The translations under genes were made by a program, and so were the position numbers. A stretch of DNA of 36,527 nt from an uncultured Mucilaginibacter sp. (lineage in GTDB: Bacteria; Bacteroidota; Bacteroidia; Sphingobacteriales; Sphingobacteriaceae): positions 1-36,527 of the forward strand of contig NZ_CAITNG010000067.1 in assembly GCF_903893715.1 (NCBI RefSeq). Reading direction: 5' to 3'. Below are positions 14,506 to 22,000 of this stretch, piece by piece (position 1 is the stretch's first letter; each line of letters opens with the position of its first letter). Under the pieces are notes generated by a model, which was not told where the DNA came from, did no database searches, and was given only the letters and a program-made list of their open reading frames with translations.

Positions 14506-16947
14506 ATGATTAAAAAGGTATTGTTATTTGCGCTATTCAACCTGACTGCTTTGTTTGCAACAGCGCAGCAATTCATGTTATCCGGTCGGGTAACCGACTT
14601 TGCCGGCAACCCGGTGCCCTTTACTTCGGTTTATGTAAAAGGCACTTCGCAGGGTACGGCATCAAATGCCAACGGCATCTATCGCATCCAACTCAAATCG
14701 GGCAAATACCAGTTGAACTTCAGGACAATAGGCTTTACGCAACAAACCGAAGCTATCGAGATAGCCGGGAACAACCTTTCGCACAATGTCAGTCTCCACG
14801 TCGAAAATTATGCGTTGGGCGATAAGTCTGCTACAGCAGATGATATCATCAAACAAGCCATCACCCAAAGAGAATCTCATTTAACCGAATTGAAAGCCTA
14901 CCGCTGCAATGTTTACATCAAAGGCGTGCAAAAATTATTGCATGCGCCTGGTAACCTCTTCAGTGTGGCTGTTTCGCACGAATTGCAGGTTGACACAGGC
15001 CAAAACAATATCCTATACATGTCCGAATCTGAGTCAGGCTTCAGCTTCAAGCAGCCCGGTAAAACAAAGGAAGTGATGATTTCGTCCAAAATAGTCGGTA
15101 GCAACAATGCCTTCAACTTTAACCGCGTTGCCGCCCTGCAGGTCAATTTTTATCAAAACCTGTTCGACGTTGAGGGCATAAACCCACGCGGCTTTGTTTC
15201 GCCTATTGCCGATAACGCACCCGACTATTACCGCTATAAACTATTGGGTTGTGCAACGGAAAACGGTAAACTGATTTACAAAATCCAGGTCATCCCCATC
15301 CGCGAGCACGACCCGGTTTTCACCGGCAACATATACATCGTTTCCGGCGACTGGCGTATTTACGCGGCCCACCTGTTTGTAACCCAAAATGCCGGTTTAA
15401 ACTTTGTGGATACCCTGAACATCAACCAGCAATACATCTCCCTTACCGGCGATACCTGGCAGCCGGCGTCGGTTTCGTTTACCTACAGCGGCAATGTATT
15501 GGGCTTTAAGTACAGTGGGTATATATTGGGTGTTTACAGCAACTATGAGCTTGCCCCAAATTTTCCGCCGCGCTTTTTTAATGGCGAAAACATCCGCATA
15601 ACCCAACAAAGCCTCAGCCGCGATTCTGTATATTGGGCCCAAAACCGCCCAGTGCCGCTAACACCGGACGAGCGACGCAATTATCACAGGCAGGACAGTA
15701 TCGCCAAAAAACACAATTCGCCTGCCTACCTAGATTCGCTGGAGCGGGCCAACAACAAATTCAGCCCCATAGGCTATGTTTTTTCCGGCGATTCGATTGC
15801 CCATCGGGCCAATAAAACAGCACTTGTTTTCCCGCCCCTGTATCGCACGGTTTATTTTAACACAGTCGAAGGCCTGGTGCTTTACCCCACGGTCGATTAT
15901 ACCAAAAAGCTCGATTCGGGCAAGCAATATACCATCACCCCCAAGTTAAGGTATGGCTTTTCTGACAGGCAGTTTAATGCCAATATAGGGTTTAGCTACA
16001 GTTACAACCCCCATCAGCGCGGTATAGTATATGGTCGTTTTGGCTCCGATGTGTTCGACTTGAACAGCGAGGGCTCATCCAGCCTGTTTATAAATACCTT
16101 GGGAACGCTTTTTTTTTGGAATAAGGTGTTGAAACTGTATCGCTCAAATTTTGCCCGGTTAGGTTTGCAGCGCAACGTAGCACGTGGTTTATTGCTGGAT
16201 GGTTCGCTGGAATACGCCCGCCGGAATGCCATGCAAAATACCACCTATTTTAAACTGTTAGATAGTAAGGATAAAGAATTTACCTCAAACAACCCGCTCA
16301 AACCCAACTTGCCCGATACCACCTTGCTGTTTACCCCAAACAATGCCCTCACCCTCCGGCTATCGGCAACCTACACCTTCGACGAGGAATACACCTCTAC
16401 ACCCGATGGTATAGTGTACGATACCAACAAATACCCCAAAATTAAACTGAGTTACCGCAAAGGCATCCACACCCTGCTCGGCTCTAATGTAGACTATGAT
16501 TATGCCGACGTGCAGGTGTTTCAAAGCCACATTAAGCTTGGTTTGTTCGGTTATTCATCTTTCGTGGTAAAGGCAGGCAAGTTTTTTAACAGCGATGCAC
16601 TCATCTATCCCGACTACAAGCAATTTAAAGGCAACGAAGGCATCACTTTCGACCCGGCCATAGGCAGTTTCCATTTCCTGCCGTATTATACCTATAGCAA
16701 CACCGCCTTTTTCGAAGCCCATTATGAGCACGATTTTTCAGGGTTCCTCTTCAATAAAATACCCGGCCTGCGTACCCTCAAACTCGAAGAAATTGCCGGC
16801 ACCAACTACCTCGCCCAGCAAAGCCAACCGGGTTACAGCGAGTTCTATATAGGCATCCAACGCTATTTCTTCCGCCTCGATTACGGCCTGGCCTACACCG
16901 GCAACAACAGGGTAAACCAGGGTTTCGCGTTTTATTATGGGTTTTAG
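14506..16947 (+). CDS. DUF5686 outer-membrane protein with carboxypeptidase-like domain
   Basis: An 813-residue outer-membrane protein. The signal peptide (MIKKVLLFALFNLTALFATA) is followed by a carboxypeptidase-D-regulatory-like beta-sandwich (residues about 24-105: LSGRVTDFAGNPVPFTSVYVKG, then GIYRIQL). Next is the DUF5686 module, beginning with ADDIIKQAITQRESH and KAYRCNVYIKG. The last ~350 residues alternate polar and hydrophobic residues as in a membrane beta-barrel and end in Phe (GFAFYYGF), the usual barrel-assembly signal. Members are common in Bacteroidetes with unknown substrate. It is not next to a SusD gene, so a polysaccharide locus is not indicated. The gene is divergent from the secreted-protein/pheS operon. 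Confidence 0.9.
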   Translation: MIKKVLLFALFNLTALFATAQQFMLSGRVTDFAGNPVPFTSVYVKGTSQGTASNANGIYRIQLKSGKYQLNFRTIGFTQQTEAIEIAGNNLSHNVSLHVENYALGDKSATADDIIKQAITQRESHLTELKAYRCNVYIKGVQKLLHAPGNLFSVAVSHELQVDTGQNNILYMSESESGFSFKQPGKTKEVMISSKIVGSNNAFNFNRVAALQVNFYQNLFDVEGINPRGFVSPIADNAPDYYRYKLLGCATENGKLIYKIQVIPIREHDPVFTGNIYIVSGDWRIYAAHLFVTQNAGLNFVDTLNINQQYISLTGDTWQPASVSFTYSGNVLGFKYSGYILGVYSNYELAPNFPPRFFNGENIRITQQSLSRDSVYWAQNRPVPLTPDERRNYHRQDSIAKKHNSPAYLDSLERANNKFSPIGYVFSGDSIAHRANKTALVFPPLYRTVYFNTVEGLVLYPTVDYTKKLDSGKQYTITPKLRYGFSDRQFNANIGFSYSYNPHQRGIVYGRFGSDVFDLNSEGSSSLFINTLGTLFFWNKVLKLYRSNFARLGLQRNVARGLLLDGSLEYARRNAMQNTTYFKLLDSKDKEFTSNNPLKPNLPDTTLLFTPNNALTLRLSATYTFDEEYTSTPDGIVYDTNKYPKIKLSYRKGIHTLLGSNVDYDYADVQVFQSHIKLGLFGYSSFVVKAGKFFNSDALIYPDYKQFKGNEGITFDPAIGSFHFLPYYTYSNTAFFEAHYEHDFSGFLFNKIPGLRTLKLEEIAGTNYLAQQSQPGYSEFYIGIQRYFFRLDYGLAYTGNNRVNQGFAFYYGF

Positions 16948-16952
16948 AGAAT

Positions 16953-16984
16953 GTGCAAATATGCAGATGAGCAAATGTGCGAAT
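16953..16984. repeat. 8-bp tandem repeat, four units
   Basis: Four adjacent variants of an 8-mer: GTGCAAAT, ATGCAGAT, GAGCAAAT and GTGCGAAT. It starts 6 bp after the stop of the DUF5686 gene and marks the left side of the AT-rich 17-20 kb segment. It resembles short intergenic tandem repeats typical of this family of bacteria. No function is assigned. Confidence 0.6.
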
Positions 16985-17003
16985 GAGAAAAGTTAGGATG
17001 ATA

Positions 17004-17318
17004 TCATTCACCAAAATCTATTCCATCTAATGCTTTAGCACTAACCACAACGTTCATCTGTTTACTGCACAAATCATTAATCATATCTTTCCAATCGTTT
17101 TTCCCTAAGCTCCCGGCTTTAAAGACCATTGACTTTTTATTCCCTCTTAAAATTCTCAAGCAAGCCATAGCCGTTGTCCCTCTATTATTGGAATCTTGAG
17201 CCCTGATTTCTGTGATGTCATTTAGTTTATATTTTCTTCTAACAAATTGTAAGATGTAATTAAAAATTAGGTAACTATATATCAGTTGGGACAAGGGGCT
17301 ATTTAAGGTTGCAACCAC
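17004..17318 (-). CDS. Short hypothetical protein or gene fragment across the left inverted repeat
   Basis: An ORF of up to 104 codons with no ATG start; GTG (17318) and TTG (about 17295) are the only plausible starts. The GTG lies inside the last codons of the DUF3825 gene. The first ~18 codons are the left inverted repeat itself. The rest (FVRRKYKLNDITEIRAQ, then GNKKSMVFKAGSLGKNDWKDMI) reads like the soluble end of a PH-like or membrane-anchored protein. It may be the 3' remnant of a gene cut by the cassette insertion, or a small gene translated by coupling to DUF3825. I cannot decide between these. Confidence 0.45.
   Translation of the reverse strand: MVATLNSPLSQLIYSYLIFNYILQFVRRKYKLNDITEIRAQDSNNRGTTAMACLRILRGNKKSMVFKAGSLGKNDWKDMINDLCSKQMNVVVSAKALDGIDFGE
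17265..17297. repeat. Left 33-bp inverted repeat
   Basis: It pairs with 19948-19980 (29/33 identical); the mismatches are at positions 5, 18, 19 and 21 of the repeat. In the sense of the DUF3825 message it is the start of the 3' untranslated region, beginning CCCTTGTCCCAA. Confidence 0.85.
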
Positions 17319-18097
17319 TCACTATGTGGACAAACTATTAATCTTGCATTGTTATATGCCATTCCTATGGTTAAACAAGTTCTTGCGCTATAGGTCATAT
17401 CATTTATTTTCTCAACAACTAAGGCTAAATCGGGTTGTTTGCTATCAATTAAATATAATGGCAAAAGAAGTTGAAATTTGCCATCGTAAAATTGGGGAAT
17501 AGCAATTTTATAGTTTATTCGTACCCTTTTAGAAATGTCATCGATAGCACCTATTAACCGAGACCTAACCTCTCTGTCTGGTGCTGTTTTTAGTGGATCT
17601 GGAAATCTTTTTTTGTTATCTTGAATAATATGGTCAATATCTGGTATTAACTCTAATTTAGGGTTAAATAGCAATAAATCTGGCTGGTCAAAGTAGTTTG
17701 CCGACTGCGGTTGATTTTGTGAAAAATGAGTTAAAAAATCAACATCGCTTTTTTTAATAAAGGCTTTAAAGAAATACGGTGCTCTTGCATTAGAAAACTT
17801 ATTCTTTTCAAACAAAGCAAAAATCTCTTCTAAATTTGGCGTTACTAAACCAGTATTAAAACATGCAAATATGTTATCGCTTGTATAAGCTATTTTATTT
17901 TCAGACTTTATCTTCCTAAAAGTGTGTTCAAGATAGTTTCTTAAAATAGGCAATGGAAAACTTGCCGCATTGTTGCCCTCTGATAATTCTTTTTGTGGAT
18001 TAGAATATTCCCAAAGTTCGTTTAAAGCAAGTCTTTTAGCTAAAAAAGTTAAGCTATCTTCATATTTAAGAAATTGACCAAAAGTAAAAAGTTCCAT
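17303..18097 (-). CDS. DUF3825-domain protein
   Basis: A 264-residue soluble protein. The C-terminal half matches the DUF3825 pattern: RVRINYKIAIPQFYDGKFQLLLPLYL, then DLALVVEKIND, TCLTIGMAYNNARLI and a closing PHSEWL. DUF3825 is found beside RNA-related domains such as OST-HTH and in bacterial accessory loci; its biochemical role is not established. The N-terminal part (ELFTFGQFLKY, then LAKRLALNELWEY) is typical of the family entrance. No membrane segment or signal is seen. It is transcribed outward toward the left repeat and divergently from the unknown gene at 18502. Its leader carries a strong intrinsic terminator ending about 20 nt before the ATG, implying attenuation or a separate short RNA. 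AT-rich codon use sets it apart from the core genes. Confidence 0.8.
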   Translation of the reverse strand: MELFTFGQFLKYEDSLTFLAKRLALNELWEYSNPQKELSEGNNAASFPLPILRNYLEHTFRKIKSENKIAYTSDNIFACFNTGLVTPNLEEIFALFEKNKFSNARAPYFFKAFIKKSDVDFLTHFSQNQPQSANYFDQPDLLLFNPKLELIPDIDHIIQDNKKRFPDPLKTAPDREVRSRLIGAIDDISKRVRINYKIAIPQFYDGKFQLLLPLYLIDSKQPDLALVVEKINDMTYSARTCLTIGMAYNNARLIVCPHSEWLQP

Positions 18098-18115
18098 AAT
18101 GTTTGTTTTTTAAAC

Positions 18116-18151
18116 TCAAAAAAATAGCCACCCTATTTGTGGGTGGCTATT
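18116..18151 (-). terminator. Intrinsic terminator in the DUF3825 leader (attenuator-like)
   Basis: On the minus strand the stem AATAGCCACCC / GGGTGGCTATT (11 bp, no mismatch) encloses a 7-nt loop and is followed directly by a run of T (about 18122-18116). It sits downstream of a predicted minus-strand promoter and about 20 nt before the DUF3825 ATG. Most transcripts should stop there unless an antiterminating event occurs. Confidence 0.75.
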
Positions 18152-18264
18152 CTTATTATCTTTCTAAAACGTTAATGTCGTAAATCTAAATCTTGGTAGT
18201 TGTTTTGGTGTTGGAAGTACTAAATATGGGTTGAATTTTTCAATTCTATTGTTTAAATATGATA

Positions 18265-18294
18265 CAAATGTACGTATTAAACGACAAATACAAA
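18265..18294 (-). promoter_or_regulatory. Predicted promoter of the DUF3825 leader
   Basis: On the minus strand TTTG (18294-18291) and TACATTTG (18272-18265) are separated by 18 bp, a good fit to the Bacteroidetes -33/-7 consensus. Transcription would begin near 18260 and give a leader of about 160 nt. This contains a small GAATT-GAAA-AATTC hairpin and then the terminator at 18151-18116. The rest of the 404-bp gap shows no gene. Confidence 0.5.
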
Positions 18295-18486
18295 AAAAAG
18301 TTTAAAATAATCTGTTTTAAATTACAAATCGATTATAATTACTTTACCTGTTTTCTTTCTTTTTAGGGGGTTTACCCAAAAATGAAGCCCAACAACTTCC
18401 AAATTTATTTGAAAATAATTTAGATGTTTAGTTAAATATCTAAATGAAATTCGTATATTTATATAGATAAAACGAACGTTAAACTA

Positions 18487-18494
18487 TATATTTG
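18487..18494 (+). promoter_or_regulatory. -7 box for the unknown cassette gene
   Basis: TATATTTG matches TAnnTTTG and ends 7 nt before the ATG at 18502. No TTTG is present at -33. The predicted transcript is leaderless or nearly so. Confidence 0.45.
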
Positions 18495-18501
18495 TTAAGC
18501 C

Positions 18502-19245
18502 ATGATAAAGTTTTCAATAAAAATAGATGATGAAGCACATTCTTTAACCAAAGAAGATGGCATCCCTATAAATAAAATTGGCGAATTACTACAAAAACTA
18601 TTGGCTGCCATTGATAACGGCACTGGCAATAAGGTTACATTGGGTCAGGTGCGTGGCAACTGCTATGCTTTAGATTTTTATACACAAGATATTGGACTTC
18701 ACAATAATTTCATTACCGTACATAAAAACATTGAACAGGTTGAAATAGATGATTTGCCACACGAACAAAAGCAATATGCAGCAGCCCTTAAAGTTGTGCT
18801 TGGTGGTAGATACTATCTAAAAGCCTATGACGATGAGGGTACAGAAATAGCCGCAATTAACGACATTGGAAGGAAGCAATTAACAAGCTATTACTACTCG
18901 ACCGACACGGTATATGGTATTTTATCCGAACTGGGTAGTGCAAATTTATCCACAGCAAAAAAGCATATTTTTTTAGATGGCGTTCCCTATAGGATATACA
19001 TCTCAAAAGATCAGGATTTAGAATTAAAGCCATATTATGGGACGGATAAATTAAGAGTTGAGTTGAGGCAAAGAAAATCATCTATAGACGGGCATATTGT
19101 CAATTCAGACTTGCTATCATTCGCAAAAGTGGGTAAGGGGAATTTGATTGATAACATCAATAATTCAGAAGATTTTGATTTGCCGATCTTAAGGGGCGTA
19201 CACACAATTGAGGATATCTTAAACAGTATTTATGCAAATAGGTAA
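18502..19245 (+). CDS. Unrecognised 247-aa partner of the PIN protein
   Basis: I do not recognise the family. The protein is soluble and has no signal or membrane segment. It opens with a beta-hairpin-like stretch (MIKFSIKIDDEAHSL) and a helix (NKIGELLQKLLAAIDNG). The middle contains EQKQYAAALKVVLGGRYYLKAY. The last third is beta-rich (VYGILSELGSANL, then KHIFLDGVPYRIYIS and KLRVELRQRKS) with an LPILRGVHTIEDILNSIY tail. Its end overlaps the PIN gene by 14 bp, so the two are translationally coupled. By position it could be an antitoxin, specificity factor or partner of the nuclease. It is much larger than normal VapB antitoxins and no DNA-binding motif is obvious. AT-rich, like the rest of the cassette. 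Confidence 0.75.
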   Translation: MIKFSIKIDDEAHSLTKEDGIPINKIGELLQKLLAAIDNGTGNKVTLGQVRGNCYALDFYTQDIGLHNNFITVHKNIEQVEIDDLPHEQKQYAAALKVVLGGRYYLKAYDDEGTEIAAINDIGRKQLTSYYYSTDTVYGILSELGSANLSTAKKHIFLDGVPYRIYISKDQDLELKPYYGTDKLRVELRQRKSSIDGHIVNSDLLSFAKVGKGNLIDNINNSEDFDLPILRGVHTIEDILNSIYANR

Positions 19246-19947
19246 CAAGCCGGTAAGAGATTGGAAAAACATACTTCTTGATACCGGGGTAATTTTAGCG
19301 TTATTGGTTAAGCAATCGGATGACGAGGGAATACTTTTCATTAAAAAGTTGGTTGGGTTTTATGCAAAAATAAAACTGGGGCATCTGAAAATAGGAATAT
19401 CTACATATCTACAATTAGCTTAGGGGAAATCATAACTTCAGAAAGCGGTCAAGACAAAATCAAACGTGTTTTAAAAGCTATAGATAGTGAAAACGTTGAG
19501 TTTTTAAGTTTTGATACTAACACGGCTTTAGAATTTAACATTAAATTACAACCCTATATCGAAAGGGATACATTGCACGAAAAAGCAAGGGAATTGGGCT
19601 TTAAAAGTCAAGATTTGGGAATGGCGAGACAGTGGATATCAAAAGACTACATGATTGCAATGACTGGCTTTGTCAAGGGCGTTGATGTAATTTTAACCGT
19701 TGATAAAAATACTTTTTACCCTATCTGCAACGACTTTAAAACATCTACTTGTATATTGTCTTACCCTGAATTGTTCGAGCATTCTGAACAGTTTATTTTA
19801 TCGTACCATTACGATAAAGCAGAGTCTTTTTCAAAAGCCCCAAAAGTGACCGTTCAAAACAAGAAAGCGCCAACCAAAGTAGATAGGACTATGCGGATTG
19901 TTGAAAGTGCAGAAGCGACCGCACCAAACGACGAGTCGCCTTCTTAA
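19232..19947 (+). pseudogene. PIN-domain nuclease, frameshifted near 19366-19370
   Basis: PIN proteins are Mg-dependent ribonucleases such as VapC toxins. Frame one gives ILLDTGVILALLV (first PIN Asp) and runs to a stop at 19421-19423. The adjacent frame continues the fold: NRNIYISTISLGEII (conserved Glu), FDTNTALEF, ISKDYMIAMTGF (Asp) and VDVILTVDKNTFYPI (last Asp). Adding one A to the A5 run at 19366-19370 joins the frames into about 238 residues with all PIN acids, reading FYAKNKTGASENRN across the joint. The last stop in the second frame is at 19342-19344, which confines the shift to about 19345-19420. It could be a sequencing error, a real inactivation, or slippage-controlled expression. 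It overlaps the upstream gene by 14 bp, and its stop abuts the right inverted repeat. The C-terminal tail is Lys/Pro/Ala-rich. Confidence 0.8.
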
Positions 19948-19980
19948 CCCTTGTCCCAAGTTGTATATAGTTACCAAATT
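19948..19980. repeat. Right 33-bp inverted repeat
   Basis: Reverse complement of the left repeat with four mismatches. It begins at the base after the PIN gene stop codon. TAAA follows at 19981-19984, the same four bases that precede the left repeat. Confidence 0.85.
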
Positions 19981-20049
19981 TAAAGTCCAACAAATCCAAA
20001 TCAGCGACATCTCAACTTTACAACATTTCAACCTTCCAACAAAAACCCT

Positions 20050-20057
20050 TACCTTTG
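20050..20057 (+). promoter_or_regulatory. -7 box for trhO
   Basis: TACCTTTG matches TAnnTTTG and lies 40 nt before the trhO ATG at 20098. A TTTC word at 20026-20029 is the nearest -33 candidate. The box is outside the right inverted repeat, so trhO keeps its own promoter beside the cassette. Confidence 0.5.
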
Positions 20058-20097
20058 CCCTCACATTAAACGCTGTTTGCAACAGTATCAATGCATT

Positions 20098-21066
20098 ATG
20101 GAAAAATATCAAACACTGCTTTACTATCGTTATTCAACAATAGCCCATGCGGAGCAATTTGCTGCCGATCATCTCAAATTTTGTAAACAGCTTAACCTGG
20201 TGGGCCGCATTATTGTTGCCGACGAAGGCTTGAACGGTACCGTATCCGGCACAACCGAATCGTGCAAAACCTATATGGACACCCTGCACGCTGACCCGCG
20301 TTTTGCCGGTATCGATTTTAAGGTTGATGATGTTACCGAACCATCTTTTGTGAAGATGCACGTGCGCTATAAATCAGAGATCGTACACTCCGGCCTGCGC
20401 GACCCTGGCATAATCAATCCCCAACAAAAAACCGGCAAACACCTCGACCCAAAAGACTTTTTGGAAATGAAGGACCGCGACGATGTGGTGATTCTGGACG
20501 TACGCTCAAACTACGAACATTCCGTTGGCCGTTTTAAAAACGCCGTAACGCTCGATATCGAAAACTTCCGCGATTTTCCTGCCAAAATAAACGAACTGGC
20601 GCAGTATAAAGACAAAAAAATACTCACCTATTGCACCGGCGGCATCAAATGCGAAAAGGCATCGGCCCTGCTATTGCACGAAGGTTTTACCGATGTTTAC
20701 CAACTGCATGGCGGCATCATCAAATACGGAAAAGAAGCAGGCGGCCAGGATTTTGAAGGCAAATGTTATGTATTTGATAACCGCTTGACGGTTGACGTGA
20801 ACGCTGTTAACCCCGTGGTTATCTCCACCTGTTACAACTGCGGTACAACCACGGCCAAAATGATAAACTGTGCCAACCCCGAGTGCAACGAACACTTTAC
20901 CCAATGCGACGAGTGTGGTACCAAACTGGATGGCTGCTGCTCGGTGGAGTGTCAACAACATCCGCGCAAACGCATTTACGATGGCACTGGTTATTATGTA
21001 AAAGTACCTCAGCCTGTAAATTCAAATAAAAAACATCAAAAAACTTCTTTATCTTCGATTGATTAA
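20098..21066 (+). CDS. trhO: tRNA uridine-34 hydroxylase (rhodanese-domain, YceA/TrhO)
   Basis: Oxygen-dependent formation of 5-hydroxyuridine at tRNA position 34. The N-terminal acylphosphatase-like part (YYRYSTIAHAEQFAADHLKF, then GRIIVADEGLNGTVSG) is followed by the rhodanese domain with catalytic Cys in ILTYCTGGIKCEKA and the flanking DVRSNYEHSVGRF and LHGGIIKYG. A C-terminal Cys-rich segment (CYNCGTTTAKMINC, CNEHFTQCDECG) is typical of the long form. The length is 322 residues from the ATG at 20098; an open upstream extension of 7 codons is not needed. The gene is GC-richer than the neighbouring cassette and marks the return to the chromosomal backbone. Confidence 0.93.
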   Translation: MEKYQTLLYYRYSTIAHAEQFAADHLKFCKQLNLVGRIIVADEGLNGTVSGTTESCKTYMDTLHADPRFAGIDFKVDDVTEPSFVKMHVRYKSEIVHSGLRDPGIINPQQKTGKHLDPKDFLEMKDRDDVVILDVRSNYEHSVGRFKNAVTLDIENFRDFPAKINELAQYKDKKILTYCTGGIKCEKASALLLHEGFTDVYQLHGGIIKYGKEAGGQDFEGKCYVFDNRLTVDVNAVNPVVISTCYNCGTTTAKMINCANPECNEHFTQCDECGTKLDGCCSVECQQHPRKRIYDGTGYYVKVPQPVNSNKKHQKTSLSSID

Positions 21067-21139
21067 AAACTTTGATTAAACCCTTTGCCAAAATTGGAGT
21101 CGTACTAACCGTACGAAACAATAATTTGCGTGAGGTTTT

Positions 21140-22000
21140 TTGCGCAATAATGTTTTAGTTTCAACTCCCTGCAATTTGAACGATAACCCAACGGAAAAAA
21201 AAAGTAAGCTCGGGTCTTTATTAGTAAAGGTCCGTTCGCTATTCCCGTCCGCGCCAACAAGTCGCGATTTCAATTTGTACAAAAAAGGTACCTACAGGCA
21301 TAACCGCGACCTCCTAAACTACCGCATATTATTCCCTGGGCATTTCGACCCTCTAAAAAAATATCCGCTCGTCTTTATTTTGCACGGCTCCGGCGAGCGT
21401 GGCAGTGATAATAACGCTCAACTGACCAATGGCGCGTCTTTATTTTTGGAAGAAAAGAATAGGGTTGCCTTTCCGGCTATTGTCGTGTTCCCGCAATGTT
21501 CAAAAGACGGCTTTTGGTCAAACGTTCACATCACCAACGAAGCTAATGGGAAAGAGCTGCACACTTTCCAGATAGCAGGCGAACATACCCGCGATATGGG
21601 TTTGTTGTTTGATGCTGTGAATGACTTTTTGACTAAACCATACGTAGATAAAAATCGCGTTTACATAGGCGGATTGTCGATGGGTGGGATGGGTGTTTTC
21701 GAATTGCTACGCCGCAAGCCCGACACATTTGCAGCGGCATTTTCAATTTGCGGTGGCGATAATACTGTTAATGCCAAAGCCTACGCCAAAAAAGTGCCAT
21801 TATGGATATTTCACGGCGAAAATGACACCATCGTTCCTGCCGAACATTCTGAGGCTATGGTATCTGCCATCCGTGCACTTGGCGGCGAACCTAAATTTAC
21901 CCTCTACAAAAACGTTGGTCATAACAGTTGGGACAACGCCTTCGCCGAACCCGACCTCTTGCCTTGGTTGTTCTCGCACAGCAAACATTCCGATAGTTAA
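21140..22000 (+). CDS. Alpha/beta hydrolase, prolyl-oligopeptidase/esterase-like
   Basis: A 286-residue hydrolase with a complete catalytic triad: nucleophile Ser in GGLSMGGMG, Asp in HGENDTIVP, and His in NVGHNSWDNAF. The oxyanion region is FILHGSGERG. It resembles the small esterase/phospholipase and prolyl-oligopeptidase-like proteins that Bacteroidetes usually secrete. Here no signal peptide is visible. No ATG occurs before the fold and an in-frame TGA lies just upstream, so the start must be the TTG at 21140 or a later rare codon; the first ~40 residues look unconserved. A lost or frameshifted signal peptide is possible. Its stop codon abuts that of the convergent gene at 22001. Confidence 0.8.
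   Translation: MRNNVLVSTPCNLNDNPTEKKSKLGSLLVKVRSLFPSAPTSRDFNLYKKGTYRHNRDLLNYRILFPGHFDPLKKYPLVFILHGSGERGSDNNAQLTNGASLFLEEKNRVAFPAIVVFPQCSKDGFWSNVHITNEANGKELHTFQIAGEHTRDMGLLFDAVNDFLTKPYVDKNRVYIGGLSMGGMGVFELLRRKPDTFAAAFSICGGDNTVNAKAYAKKVPLWIFHGENDTIVPAEHSEAMVSAIRALGGEPKFTLYKNVGHNSWDNAFAEPDLLPWLFSHSKHSDS

Larger units (their letters stand above)
17265..19980. mobile_element. Candidate cassette bounded by 33-bp inverted repeats
   Basis: The 33 bp at 17265-17297 and the reverse complement of 19948-19980 match at 29 positions; both begin AATT, contain GGTAACTATATA and end TTGGGACAAGGG. Both ends are flanked outside by TAAA (17261-17264 and 19981-19984), a possible 4-bp target duplication, though in AT-rich DNA this may be chance. 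The contents are packed to the edges: the DUF3825 stop is 5 bp inside the left repeat and the PIN gene stop touches the right repeat. The interior is AT-rich compared with the chromosome on both sides. No transposase or integrase is present, so it would be non-autonomous. An alternative is a shared 3' sequence downstream of two outward-facing genes. Confidence 0.55.

Noticed and set aside
19361..19380. Programmed -1 ribosomal frameshift heptamer in the PIN gene
   Set aside because: The codons around the A run do not form a proper X XXY YYZ heptamer, and no strong downstream stem or pseudoknot is obvious; homopolymer slippage or an error fits better.
17265..19980. Attachment sites of a site-specific integrative element
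   Set aside because: Integration by a tyrosine recombinase leaves direct repeats; these are inverted, and no integrase is present.
17004..19980. tRNA gene as insertion target of the AT-rich segment
   Set aside because: I found no tRNA cloverleaf or CCA-end pattern at either edge.
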